A DNA stretch of 64,000 nt from the NCBI GenBank assembly GCA_029964075.1, contig CM057149.1:25248197-25312196 (forward strand), given 5' to 3'. The number at the start of each line of letters is the position of its first letter. Positions within the stretch are counted from its first letter, which is position 1. Both the position numbers and the translations under genes were made by a program. The notes beneath the pieces are model-generated. The model did no database searches. It was given only the letters and a program-made list of their open reading frames with translations, and was not told the DNA's origin. The stretch is from Patiria pectinifera. Taxonomy: Eukaryota; Echinodermata; Asteroidea; Valvatida; Asterinidae. This document shows positions 11,475-23,690 of the stretch, one piece after another.

Positions 11475-12911
11475 GGGGCCATTCAGAATTTTCAATGTTT
11501 TAAAATTTCGATCTTTTTTCCAAATTGTGGGTGGGTGGGTCAAGCTAAATAATTGAAAATCGAAATTCACTTTCCATGGAAAAAGATAAAAAAAAAACAA
11601 AGAAAAATAGATCTTTTGACTTGCCTGAACTACGCGCAAACGTTCCGATATCGCGATGCGTGTTTCTTTTCCAACTTCGTCCCCTGTATGTACTGTCAGT
11701 GGCGTAGCCAGGAATTTTTCAGTGGGGGGCGCTGGGGGCTGGAACATTTCATGGGGGGGGGGGCGTCATGTAGATCAATGATAAGTTTTTTAGAAACTCA
11801 AAATCTCAGTGGGGGAGGCGACTGGGGGGGGGCGACAAGGTTTCATGGGGGGGGGCTGTCCCCCCCCCGTGGCTACGCCACTGCAGGTCATACAGTTAAA
11901 GTTTATGTAAACTTGTATGAAAAGTCAAAGAAAAGTAACTCCCATGATCTATTTGCAACAAGTTTGTGTTAACTTGCCGGTAACGCCCTAAAAAATTATC
12001 CAGACAAATATGTTTATTTTGTAACATGTTATGTTCGTCTATCGGTCTTCTATGCTGTTATGTTTACTTTTAGGTACCTTCAATGGTACTATGTTTAATT
12101 AACCTGTTCATTTGTTTAATTAAACTAATAACGCACATGTAGTTGCCAAATATGGCACTATAACAAGTTTGAGGTCGGCAATTTCGTCTTTAAAAATCTG
12201 GGTACGTCGGGTTACCGTACACACAATTGTCCTGGAAACAACAGTACCAAAGTACAGAAAGTCGTACGCAAGAGCTCCCCAGCAAGTATCGCTGACGCCA
12301 TTATGATTCCAAAATTTCTCACTGTGTCACACAGTGAAATAACTCAACAGCGTCGTTGTATTGTGAACACATAAAAGCATTCAAGTCGCGTTCTTGCACA
12401 CTTTTTGCAAGTCGACATAGCTCCTTGAACCACTGCCCCTGCTTTGCATAACAAGTGCACATGAATGAACGATTCGACTTTTTATTCAAAGAAATTTCTA
12501 TGTACAGTCACCAGACTCTATTCAGTAAAGTCCCCGTCAAAACGAAAGTACACAATCCACGTGCATAACGCACGGCTACACCATCGTACAGTGTGGCAGG
12601 GACACCAACAAGTAACACAACAACTAAACATTTTTTTAAAAATTGATAAATATTCTGATTGAATTTCGTTAAAAGATACTTGTTGGTGAGGTATCACATA
12701 TTTTATCACATAAAAAGAGGAAGACCGACAACTTCACGCCGTCACTGAACTAGACACACATGTACATGGTGTTCAAGTACATGTACATGCAAGTGCATGT
12801 ACATGTACATGTTCAGTTTTTTTATTAATCGAAATTAGGGTTGGATGGGTGGGTCAAAATAATTTGGAAAAAAGTCGAAATTTTAAAACATTGAAAATTC
12901 TGAATGGCCCC
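11475..12911. mobile_element. 1.44-kb PIF/Harbinger-like non-autonomous element
   Basis: TIRs start GGGGCCATTCAGAATTTT and extend for about 55 bases, matching 12860-12911 in inverse. Both sides are flanked by TAA (11472-11474, 12912-12914). A TAA duplication with a GGG start is typical of PIF/Harbinger. No transposase is encoded. It carries a hAT-like MITE (11697-11883) and TACATGTACATG-rich DNA near 12760-12812. It lies in an intron of the decayed gene. Confidence 0.65.
11697..11883. mobile_element. hAT-like MITE with poly-G interior
   Basis: The ends are CAGTGGCGTAGCCAGG and CGTGGCTACGCCACTG, imperfect inverted repeats of the CAGTGGCG type common in hAT MITEs. The interior is four poly-G runs. 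The flanking 8-mers (TGTACTGT, CAGGTCAT) do not match, so the target duplication is lost. Confidence 0.6.
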
Positions 12912-13151
12912 TAAGGCTTACAATCTTAATGTAAAAATGTTTTTTTTAAACATCATTTAAGTACTCACAAGGTTTCATTCCCTGAACAAGCAAAGTTATT
13001 TCGCAAAGAGTATTCAGGGCTCTCTAATATTGAAGAGCACATATATTTGGAAATGTGGAAAGCAAAGAAGTGGCTGAGCATCGAACAGAAAAAGCAAACA
13101 ACTACGGTGGACGATTACAACTCTGCAGTTGCTCATTTATACAAAATTTAA

Positions 13152-15597
13152 AATTCTGAACAACGAATAGTTTCTTTGTAATTAACATTTGGAATTATAC
13201 GTCATAAAGCCTGATCTTTTCAAAAGGACAGAGATCGGAATGCATCTTTAAAGAAAAATCATATAGGTCAGTTCCAACCAAGTATTATTTTTTATAACAC
13301 CGATTAATCAAAAGTCTACAGATGGTATTACTTTCTGAGTTTCAGGGCTAGCTGTCATGGAATTACATGTGCCTTATACATTTACAGTGCAATTATCCAA
13401 AGAGATTTTCCGTTTGAAATTTCGCAGGATATTTATAATGCAATAATCATGATTTTGTTGCTTGGGGTAGTGCAATTGTAAATTGTTTATATAGACTTCT
13501 TGTTCTACAAAAGGCCCTTATGAATCGTACCGTTGATTGTACTCATTCTGGCGAAGTATTTCACAAATGCAAGACTCTTAAGTCAGTGATTTATATTGCT
13601 TCGGCTTGGAAGTTTTATGAATCAATTTATTTTTCTTGAATTGATGTACTTTGTTTTAGAGTATCTTTACAATTAGTTTTCATTATATACAGAGAATCTG
13701 GTGATTGTCTTTTCCCCATGTAGCTCAGACACTTATAGTCATCATAGCGTCATATAGTATAAGTGATTTAAGAGATTTCAAGCGTGTCTTGTGTGTACAT
13801 GTATATGTTACAATAATTCTTTTCAGTTATTCTCTTGTGTCTCTTCCTTTACTCTTTATGTGCAACTAATAATCCTTTTCCATGCTGCAACATTCAATTT
13901 TGAACAATTGGCTGAGTTGTTTTTTTGTACAACTAGACTTAGGTGGTTTTAGAAATTACAAATGTAAACAAGTTTATTTGTTCGATTAAATTTAAAACAA
14001 CATACTCTTCGAAATTTCCCATAAAGAAAAAAAAATAGAAGAGCATCTTTGTACAGTTGGTTTCCACTTCATCATTGTCCATTTTATTTGCATACGTGTT
14101 GTGGTTCTCCATGTTTTGGGTTGTTATATTTTATTTTACTCTACTGTTTTAGACCTCCACAAACTGTTGTTAGGGTTTGCTTTTTTTTTGAAAATAAACT
14201 GAACAACACGTGAAGCTACATTTTTTTAAACCATCATCAGTGACCTGGGTCCCTATTTTAAATACGTAAGTTTAAGTTATTGTGCAAGTTTTGATTTGTA
14301 GTATTGCCTTACAGCACTTCTTCGGTACGGTTGTGCATGTTAGCCAAACTGCTTTGTGTATGTAGTACTTGCATAATTAAATGTGCCTCATCTTTGATTT
14401 TAAGTAAAGTGCGCCAACAGTTTATTCTTTGCAAATAAAAAACTTCTTTAAACATTCAGTTGAATGGGAACAAAATATTTGTTTATTAATGTTGTTGTTT
14501 TAGCACTTTAATCGGGTGTACATCATTATTTGTTGTTTTTTATGGAGTCAAATATACCTTGATGTCTAATTCGAAGAATGCTGTATCTGTCATCAAAATG
14601 GATCATTGAAAGTTGTAAAATTTTGGGACACAGACATTTTGAAAAGAAAACAAGGGGGCATACATACGTTTACCCCTTGGAGGATATACCCCCTCCCCTC
14701 CGGACCTGCCTACGATTGGGCCAATTAAGTGTTTAATTTTGATGATGACTCTGCAGTATTACATGGTAAATGATTGAACTTGTATAAAATAGGCCTATAT
14801 TTTTTTACTGTTAGCATTCATTTCACTGTGATAAAAAACCCTGAAGTTAAAGCTTTCTCAGCAACTTTTTTGAGTGCATATTCTGAATCTAAATTCAGTA
14901 CTATATGTACCGGTATGTATACAATGAAGGGAAATCTGCATCAAAAACTACCAACAATTTGTGTAGGCCTATGCACAAATCCTATCTGTATCTGTGCATA
15001 CTGGTACATTGTGTACAGTGTGGGCCACTCATTATAATAATTTGCCCTCCAGTTGGTGTTGAAACTCTCAGAGGAGAGCTTTTTACTGTGTAGCTTGAAC
15101 TTAGCTGACCCAGGGTCAGTGCATGGTCAGTTGGGCATTACCATGCCCCCAGACCACCTGTTGGCGACCTAGGTTGACTGTGGACATATCACAATTGGCA
15201 AGTTTTAGGAGGCGTTGAGTGATTAGACTGATACTTATCCCCATAGGAGACATGTTCCCATTAATCTTCTCTTCGAAAAGGATGTGGGATTTTGAGAGAC
15301 TTTTAAATGGGAGAAATTCGTAATGCATTGCAAAAATGTTGAAAGGCATGAATCTGGGGCTCAGAAACATATCCAGTTTTGTTAGGAAATAATTAGAAAA
15401 TTGTACTTTGTATTTTAAAACCTTAGTTTCTATCCTAAACTCCAAGCTAAGATTTACATCTGAGAATAATTTTTAAATTCAGAGTTTGCTTCTTACATCC
15501 TGAAAATAGGTTTTCATATCAATGACTCCACTGTATGTGCAGCTTTCCTCAAAAGAAAAGAAAAGGAATTGCTAACTCACTCTGCAATGTACTATAC
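13152..15597. other. No gene seen
   Basis: AT-rich sequence without convincing coding signal. It could hold the 3' part of the decayed gene's transcription unit. The 24-bp inverted match to 9573-9596 lies at about 15307-15330. Confidence 0.4.
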
Positions 15598-16399
15598 CAT
15601 AGAGCAAGGACCCAAGGAGTCAGAACTCTTGGGCGATTTACATTTTGACCATTAACATCCCAATCCCTCGGGAATGTCTATAGCTACAGCACTGTGACCG
15701 CAAGCCTCGACCATTCAAAGCGTGAATGCCAGCGGCCTTTGAACACGATGATCATCGTCGCCTTTTTAGTTGGTAACCAACAACCTCCCTATATGCTGCA
15801 TAATAAGTCATGTCACGTCGCTGCTCTTTTTTGAAAAATATATTTTACGACAAGATAGGTTTTTACAACTGCGCAGTTGTTAGATGTAAGTTATGAACTA
15901 TGTGCAGTTGTTGGTGCTTAAAAGCGTCATCTGTCCCTGTAATTTGGAGATAAATTGGATTTCTTTCAGATAAGTTTTCATGTATTTTCTGGCATTTTAA
16001 TTGGCAATATATCATTGATGAAATGTGTTTTTTTGGAAAATTTCACAAGTTTTCACACTAAAGGTACAGAGCATGTTGTTCTTCATGAAAGGATTGTTTC
16101 AGTGATGTTGACCACATTGTTAGCCAGTATTAGCCAACTCCGAACAAACACTTCAAAATCATTCATTTTTAGCGATGTATGACAACTGCGCATGCGTATT
16201 TACCATGGTACTGTCTACGAAGCCATGCAAACTCCTTTTTTGGCATTAGTGAGCGCGGATCTCTATTGTGTCGAGATTAGCGTAGTGAGCAACTGAGCAA
16301 GCTGGCGCCAGGTGCTTTCTATTGTAGCTTTCGAGCGCGGCGATGATCATTTTACTTTTGAAGTCTTGGAGTACGAACTCCTTGGGTCCTTGCTCTATG
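15598..16399. mobile_element. 802-bp MITE with ACTATAC target duplication
   Basis: The ends are CATAGAGCAAGGACCCAAGG at 15598 and its exact reverse complement ending at 16399, with the match continuing less well for about 15 bases. ACTATAC flanks both sides (15591-15597, 16400-16406). The interior holds a perfect palindrome ACAACTGCGCAGTTGT near 15866. No transposase is encoded. A 7-bp duplication leaves the superfamily open. Confidence 0.75.
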
Positions 16400-17081
16400 A
16401 CTATACAGACAAATGTACATGAACTGTACATGTACATGTACATACAACTTTTAAACAACAGATCTGAATCTTACACAGCTTTTAATCCTATCAATTCTTA
16501 AACATCTTTAACAATAAAGTTCACACAAAATAGCCATCCTTAATCTATTACAGTTGAGTAATACATGACAATAAAGAAAACTTTTGAACATACCTGTTTC
16601 AGAATGAAATGATGAATGGCAGTAAGCGGATGTTCAGCCCTTCCAACTTACACAACTTGCATCTGGAGTGCGCCGGCCAAAGCACGATTTGCATGACCTC
16701 AAATTCTTCGCTATTAGAGCATTTTGTGGGCCGTGAACTTTAGGGTTTGTAAATAAGAAGGGTGAAAGCCGTGCACAGGACTATGAACTCGTATTTCTGT
16801 GAAATTTGGATAAAATTGGGTCCTAAAAGTGCTCTATTGTGCAATGGAGCGTATAGCGCAGGCATCGGGGTTTTTTTCAAAATGGCGATGGACTTCAGGA
16901 CTTTTTGAAGGGGTGATCATCTTTGGATGGAAATTTCTCCCAAAAGTCATTGGATTAGGCCTTACCCCTCAAAAAATTAACAGAAAATGCAAGATACATA
17001 CAGCTGTGAGTATTTTTCCTGAATTTCTGAAGTGGGGGCATTTATCATTGGGGTCCATGGCCTTTGATTTAGCATTAGGTC

Positions 17082-17675
17082 AGGTAAACCGCTACAATAG
17101 CGGCACGTGACCCGTCTCCGAAAATGTCCGAAGTTTGCCGAATGGATTTCGCCGACAATCTTGGATAGCGCCTGTATATTTTCGGGTATATTACGGGTTT
17201 CATTTACCCTGCCATGCTTATTAAAAAAAAATTTGGTCGATAATTAATATTCATTGCTTGCATTTTAGGAAACTGGAAATTCAGTGACAACTTTATGCAT
17301 CATGTTTGCACTGGGATCGTACGAGGGGCGAGCTTGCTGCGTCACGCACTATTGTGAATCTGACGACGGTTAACAAAACTCGGCGTACGTCGTCTCCATT
17401 TTCGTTTCGCCTGCTATTTGGGTCCCTTGCTTTAAAGAATCCAGCTCAACATTAGTAAATGTTTTCTGTCAGGAAGATAAAACTGTATGATGTGAGAAGC
17501 AAGGGATTTTTTTTTCAACATAAAAGTTTTTAATGATAAAGCCAAAAGGATAACGGAGCCGAGCTTTGAAAATGGGCCATCGTGTTTATTTTGTATCCCG
17601 GTGTCGGTTACCTGACCTACAATTTAGACGTCAGGGCGTCGCAAAATCATTGTCAGGTCAGGGAATCAGACTACG
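17082..17675. mobile_element. Left-truncated copy of the TAGTCTGGTTCCC element family
   Basis: It aligns from GGTCAGGTA to GGGAATCAGACTA with the complete copy at 27550-28269. Shared blocks include TGTCCGAAGTTTGCCGAAT, ACGAGGGGCGA and TGACCTACAATTTAGACG. The left terminal repeat is missing. A further lone right end (GGGAACCAGACTA) is at about 18251-18263. Confidence 0.6.
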
Positions 17676-17917
17676 CATTCCCAACAGCGCCCTCTGTTGT
17701 CCTGACTACAACTAGATTTGTTTGGATGGGGTAACACAACAAAAATATCTTGATTCAAAGACGGTGCTTGTCTTTGTTTGTCTGTGTTCGCCGTTTCTCG
17801 ACGTTGTTGGTTAACAAAATTATTTTGGCTTAGCTTTTCTTTCATTTTTGAAATGGATATTATTTTCTTCAATAATAAATGAACATAAAAAGGTTGAGGT
17901 ACACGTTTAGCCCTTAA

Positions 17918-18415
17918 AGGGAATATACAACATTTGCAAACATCGAAAAATACCTTAATAGGATGTTGGTAAATGACAGTCTAAAGCATCCTGAAAATTA
18001 TGGCACCTTGTGTGAAGTCATTTTCAAGAAAATTGTATTTTTGTAAAAATTTCCAGCAGTAGTCGGCCGACCACCGTTGGAAAAACCTAACTATTTGTCA
18101 ACTACTACCCCAAATTAACCATTAATTCAGTCCAAATTTTGTTTGCTATTGGTTACATGTTCATGAGCGAGTGCAGGCCAGCTAGACTAGTACCCTTATC
18201 TTACAATTTTCTGGCATCTGTAAATTGATCCATTTTATATTTAGTGGAGTCAGGGAACCAGACTACTGGACCAGTTTTGTTTTTCTTGGTTTTTCCAGCA
18301 TTTTCGAACACAAAACTTCAAACAAGTCAGTGTAACAATATTTGATCTATTATACTAACCCCTCAAATAGTTCATTTCTGAAAATTACAGCAAAAGCCAA
18401 TGATGTATATTCCCT
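17918..18415. mobile_element. 498-bp Kolobok-like MITE (TTAA target)
   Basis: TIRs AGGGAATATACA...  and ...TGTATATTCCCT are flanked by TTAA at 17914-17917 and 18416-18419. A TTAA duplication with an AGGG start is typical of Kolobok elements; piggyBac also uses TTAA but usually starts CC. No coding sequence. Confidence 0.7.
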
Positions 18416-19854
18416 TTAAACGTACAAGGTACTATAAACCTACACCGATTATTATTTTATTGAAACGCCCCTACGAAAAAGGCCTCCTCCATTTTTGGAG
18501 AAAAAAAATCATAAAAACGGCGTTTTCAAAGATCTTTATTAATCCAATTTTGCGCTGTTCCAATGCTGCACCGCAAGCGTAGTTCTTGTTGCGCAAGCGT
18601 CGGGTACCCATGCCACGGTCACGGGCGTCGCTAGACCATTTTGAATGGGGGGCTCATGAAATTTGCCGACGGACCGTCGCACAAAATGAGTGAAATTGCC
18701 TATTTCCATCCAAAATGATCCCTTTAACTCCATTTCTAATTTCCTCCTCAATATATAAATGGTTATTAAAGTTGATAACACTGAATGCATTAAATTTTCC
18801 AGAGGTGTGGGATAAGTTCAACTTCAAAACTAAATCACATTCATTGCTCAGTATCTAGTATTACGCGTTATCCACGGAGCCAAGTCTCCTGTATAACGTC
18901 TGATATCTAAAGATATTCAAGCCGCGCCCAAGCCGCTAAATCGTGACGTCATTTCATTCCCAAATCAGGATTAATGGTTTGATTGGTCATTGGTCAATTT
19001 GAATGCAGTGTTTTGTACTATACAACAGCAGCCGGGCACATATCGCGTAACACGATACAGGAGTGTGACACAGGTTTTTTTTTTTATATATATCAAATTT
19101 ACTCATAATTATTCTTGGGGTTGTCCCTTTAGTTCCCTTGTCTATTTTTGAAATACTTTTAATTCCCTAAAGTACCTTTTTTATGTGCAAGACATTTGCT
19201 TTGAAGAAAAATACGCTCCTGCTCTGCTTTCTAATTGTAGTGAAACAAAATGGATTTTAAGGACATACCGTATCGTATGTCTTTTATCGTTGCGGTTTTT
19301 TTTTTATTTGATCCCTCTTGCATAAAAAAAATTTTGAATTTTGATTTTGAATTTACTGCTGAGACTGCTTAGGCGAAATTAGAAGACAAAAAGGCATCAC
19401 GTGTTGATTAATGTTTTAATGTCTTGTAATTTCTGTTATCCACACCCCAAATTATGAAAGGTGTTCCGCCCCTCAAAGAGAAACTATGTCTAAAAGTAAG
19501 TTCAAAAGTGTGTTCATCTTAAATGTTCATCTCCTGCAAAGAGTCTTTATAAGTGAGAAAAAAATGGTATACGAGTAAAATGGGTATTCAATTGTACATT
19601 TTTTATTTTGGCTAAAAAAACACTCTTCTGGAGTCTGAAGAAATTGGAATGAAGTGGATTCGGGTTTATAGTGTTTCATTAATAATCCCCGAAATTGTAA
19701 AATAATGTACACAATGGGACAATAATCCGGCTGACTAATATATCAATTCGCCACATCACATTGAAAAATCACGCCGTACAAAACAAATCAAGATAAAGGT
19801 GTTTGCTTGGTGCATAACAATTTGATGTGGTCGATGTCATTATCGTATCCTGGG
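18416..19854. other. No gene seen; one poly-G hAT fragment
   Basis: At 18611-18690 there is a left end resembling the CATGGGCGTCGC hAT family (CACGGGCGTCGCTAG), without a right end. The rest is AT-rich and shows nothing I can support. Confidence 0.35.
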
Positions 19855-19938
19855 TCTGACCTTGGTATTCTTCTCGGTCTTCCAGACCGCCAACATTGCC
19901 GTCCAGGTGCACTTTGCCATCTTCAACTCGCTGCAGGG
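19855..19938 (-). pseudogene. Fragment of an unknown coiled-coil-like coding segment
   Basis: On the minus strand this reads ALQRVEDGKVHLDGNVGGLE. A related segment at 61520-61680, also minus, reads LLQRVEQDLEGKVGSLEN. Conservation of the protein reading in two places suggests a repeated coding unit, perhaps an ORF1 of a LINE. It is cut by the hAT-like copy to its right. Confidence 0.3.
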
Positions 19939-20261
19939 CAGCAGCGTATCCAGCTTTTGATGTCGGGGGGACACTTGCCCTCCGTAAAATCAAAAAGCGG
20001 GGGGAGGGGGGGGCTGGTACCCATCTTTCAAATGGCGCTGTTCAAAACTGACCATTATTATGTATACTATATTATTATATGGACAATTTCACGGCGCATT
20101 GAAATGGTTGTTGAGCGGGTTGTCTTTGGTGGGATTGATGTCAGGAGAACTCTATAAACACTTAAAATCGTTGCTGACAAAAGAAATTGTTAACAAATCC
20201 GCCAGGGGGGGGGGGGGCAAAGTCATGAACGTACAGGAAATAGGCAACGCCTCGTATGCTG
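19939..20261. mobile_element. hAT-like MITE, poly-G family (degenerate ends)
   Basis: It starts CAGCAGCGTATCCAGC and shares the internal block CCTCCGTAAAATC/GCGTTGTT-type sequence with the intact copy at 30554-30889. The right end (CGTATGCTG) is diverged and the 8-bp flanks do not match. Confidence 0.5.
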
Positions 20262-20269
20262 CATGGTGG

Positions 20270-21930
20270 AACACCTGTGCAAATCACAAGTAACAGTCAG
20301 TCAGATGGATGGATAGACAGTCTAAAGCCCACATGAATGATAGAGGTGCAAAGAGGACACTAGACTGGCACGCCCCGACCATGACTTACCCAGATGAGGC
20401 AAAAGAAGAATTCCACGAACAGCTAAGCCACCTCATCCAGTCTGTATAGCATCCCGATAAACTGTTCTCAGTTGGTAATTTCAATGTTTGTGTGGGGACG
20501 GACCATATACAAAGTCATCGGTAACCATGGTATAGGGAAAGCAAACTCAAATGGAACTCTCCTGCTGACCCTCTAAGCTGAGAAACAACTGGTCATCACC
20601 AACGCACTTTCTCAACAGAAACCAAGCTTTAATGCAACACGGAGACACCCACGTTCCGGACATTGACACCAAATCGACTTCTTCGTCATCAGGCAACGTG
20701 ACTGGCATGATGTCAAACGCACATGTGCCGCTACAGCAACAACTCGTCTCTCCGACCATGCTCTGCTGAGAAGCAAAGTTTCTATCATGTTTAAACAAAA
20801 CATCAACATCGACGAGTCCAGCGAGTGAAAAGCTTGACGTTGCCAAACTTGCAACTGTCGAGGCGCGAGATCTCCTCAAAGAAAGCATGACAGCAGCTCT
20901 CGTGGATTTCGACAACAATCACTGACCATATGACTCTACAACCAGTCACTCTGGGACGATCTTCGTGTGACAATCTCTCAGGCCTCAGCAGACTCGATTG
21001 GGTTCGTCAAGAAAAGACAGAAGGACTGGTTCGATGAGAAAGACGCATCGGTGAATTCTCTGCTCAACGAACTCCACTCTCTCCACGCTGGATATGCAAA
21101 TGATAACAACTCACCGGCGAAGAAAGACCGCTACAACAAAACAAAGTAAATTGTACAAGCTAAGCTCCTCGAGATGAAGAACAATTAGTGATTGAGAGGA
21201 CTAGGAAACTGAAGGCTACTGCCGATGACAAGGATACAAAAACGTTCTTCGCTGAACTCAAGGCTGTGTGTATGGACCATCATCTAGAAGTTTTAGTCCT
21301 CTTTTCGACCTTGAAGGACAGACCCTAATTTAAGAACCAGCACTCATCACGATGGGCTCAGCACTTCAACCATCTTCTAAATCGCCAGTCGATAATCTCT
21401 GACGGTCAGGCATGTAACTGGGAATTTACACAAAAAAAAGAGGAAATTTCAAACCGCACAAGACTTTGTACAGTATTTTTCAATTTGTAATGGAATTTAT
21501 GAGAAGTAAAAAACTAGGAAATCACCAGATCCGAGGAAAAGTTGCATACCTAGACGGTACCATCGCTAAAATACCCCAGAGCCCGGTGATCGAGGAATTC
21601 GACAACGTCTCAATGATTGCAGAAACAACCAAGGCGATCAAGCAACTTTACCTGGAGAGGACGGCATCCCACCTGAAGTGTATAAGCATGGTTGTGACAT
21701 GCTTGTGGCATAATTTACCCGGCTCTTCAGACAGCTGTTGACAGAGGAAGCCGTCCCGTAAGATTTCAGAGATGTGTTGATCATCCATCTGTATAAGTTC
21801 AAAAAGAAAACAGACGGGTGTGCGACAATCACCGGGGCATATCCCTCATTAATATCGCCGGCAAGATCTCTGCCAGAGTGATCATCAACCGTCTCATCCC
21901 AAAATCGACAGTACCTTCCCAGAAAATATT
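20270..21930 (+). pseudogene. LINE relic: AP endonuclease to reverse transcriptase, truncated
   Basis: Three frames must be combined, and many stops are present. In order: the endonuclease end (GNFNVCVGT near 20475, a HWHQIDFF-type motif near 20660, RLSDHALLRSK near 20745); the linker (WFDEKDASVNSLLNELHSLH near 21025); RWAQHFNHLLNR near 21350; and the first RT blocks (NHRGISLINIAGKISARVII near 21828-21900). This order is that of Nimb/RTE/CR1-type LINEs whose ORF2 starts with an EEP endonuclease. The copy stops before the catalytic YxDD block at about 21930. It is long dead. Confidence 0.75.
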
Positions 21931-22371
21931 GTTTTATTCGATTGAGTCCCGGCCAATAAATTAGAATAAGTTTACTTTATATGTAAATGAGACATGGTAT
22001 AGAGTGGTTAAGGGCGGGTAATTTGAATAGGGAGTGGTATGTGTACGTGTTAGGATCGAAACCAGATCACTTCACGCTTGCAAGCTGAAACGACAACACG
22101 CAATTTCTGTACGCTGTACTTCCATTGCAATATAGTGCCAAATTTAGCAAATAGGAAAGACAGCAGCGTTCAGCTCTCCTATAAGTCAATTCGACATCTC
22201 GTTTTCGAAGCTACATTAAAATCAAGGCTACTGACGACAGAGCTCGCCCCACATCGGTACCAGCCAAGACAAGACAGTTATCAAAAGCAGAGGGTCCAAC
22301 GACCAAGACCGGAAAGCAACAGCCGGGACATAGTTTACAAAGCTAAGTTACAGTCTTCTATAATTTGCCAA

Positions 22372-22983
22372 ATCGTCAGCAACACCACAAAGTAACACCC
22401 ATAACAGTAAAAACTAGCGATCAAAGAAAACGGCATCTTAAGTTGAACGCCTTCTAAAACAACACTAAAACGACAGAGTATTTTCAGTTGGGTTTTTCGT
22501 TGTGGACACTTGATGAATTGAATTTACAAGAAATAAGAGAAAAAAGGTGAGTGTTAGTTCGTGAAACCAAAAAAAGCTGCGAAACTGTAAATTTTCGTTT
22601 TCACGAAGTAACACTCTTCAATGTATACAACTCGAGGAAAGCGCAAGTTCTGCAGGTCAGCGCGCGTGCGCTCATACAAGGAGAGTGTTACTTCGTGAAA
22701 ACGTTTTTGCTCACATTTGAGCAGAGTACGCGCCATGAATTGCAATGGTAAAAGGAACTTGAGTGTTACTTCGTGGAAACGAAAATTGTCACTTTTGCGC
22801 AAAAGCTGCCACGGATAATTAGCGTCATTATTAAAGTAAAGCTCTTGAAGCTTTGAAACTTCGTGCAATGGTTGGCCTTGATGAGTAATGTTTGAAAAAT
22901 TAATGTAAAAAAAAAAAAAAAACTGAAAATCGAACAAAAAATGGTTAACACGTGGAGTGTTACTTCTTGGTGTCGGTGACGAA
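22372..22983. mobile_element. MITE with TTCGTCA ends and iterated GTGTTACTTCGTG, copy 1
   Basis: The left end TCGTCAGCAACACCACAAAG and the right end TTGGTGTCGGTGACGAA are imperfect inverted repeats. Internal copies of GAGTGTTACTTCGTG and its complement occur near 22550, 22605, 22682, 22763 and 22955. A better preserved copy is at 50117-50763. The ORFs across it are in repeat sequence and not credible genes. Confidence 0.6.
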
Positions 22984-23474
22984 ATGCAGTTGCAGATGTT
23001 GAATTTAAAGAAGATTTTTTTGAGAACCGTTGGAAAGAATGCTGATTCCACTAAGACAAAGGTTTTTGGAGATTCACGTTCTCACTATGATTTGTGGGGA
23101 TCTTCATACTAATTCTTATGTTATAAGATGTAGTCCCAGAAAAATTGTCAATTTAAGAAACGACTCCACACTGTTCTTTGTTTGAGACATAGATTAAATT
23201 GTTGTTCTGTCATGTAAAATTTGTTTGAATCCCATAATATAGCCGTTTATCATTGATCTTATGTTCGTTTCAATTCACTGACAACAGGTGAATGTCGTTG
23301 GGAAAAGAGAACAAATATCCCTGGCATTGATTAGTCAAATATGGTGATATGCCCATTTCTCCTTTATTCCTTGTTGACATCTTGATTCACGTTAAAGTTT
23401 GATCTGAAAATCTACATATCACCACGTGATTGTTCGACCAAACATTTCTCGGTATTTCACAGAGTTTCACATGC

Positions 23475-23690
23475 ATGCGGGGCCCTAGACTTTGGAATTC
23501 TCTCCCACTGTCACTGTGATCAATAAGTGACCTGGAATTGTTTAAGACCAGCCTCAAGACACATTTATTTGAAAGTTGTTTTAGTTATATTTTTAATTGC
23601 TTATGAATTGTAAAGCGCATTCCGAGCTCCGGCGGTCCTGAAATGCGCTATATAAGAATGTGTTATTATCACATGTGCCTTAAGTTTGCA
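23475..23690 (+). pseudogene. 3' end of a CR1/L2-type LINE (RT C-terminus and tail)
   Basis: The reading GPRLWNSLPLSL ... SDLELFKTSLKTHLF near 23478-23580 is the conserved C-terminus of CR1/L2-type polymerases. It is followed by a short 3' UTR with AATGCGCTATATAAG and a TATTAT-like tail. It is 5'-truncated, as is usual for LINE copies. Confidence 0.7.

Larger units (their letters stand above)
9835..13151 (+). pseudogene. Decayed multi-exon gene of unknown family
   Basis: Protein-like exons run from about 9835-10072 (donor GTAAGT), 10797 to about 11015 (acceptor CATTACAG, donor CCAG/GTAATG), 11136-11349 (acceptor TTTTTAAG) and about 12970-13151, where the frame ends in TAA. Readable segments include HPILHYEEQQR, DPFKRLIFLQDGAAVSLDLD, KMYHVLVNEQAKINSKKFPD and SNIEEHIYLEMWKAKKWLS. 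The frame breaks three times by single bases: near 9970 in a G run, near 10920, and near 11240 in a run of ten A. The junction between the last two exons is unresolved. The intron after 11349 carries a Harbinger-like element. It could be a host pseudogene, a transposase relic, or an intact gene with assembly errors. I do not recognise the family. Confidence 0.45.

Noticed and set aside
22554..23051. 165-residue open frame on the minus strand
   Set aside because: It runs across a MITE and through its inverted copies; the protein repeats the FHEVTL reading of the iterated DNA motif.
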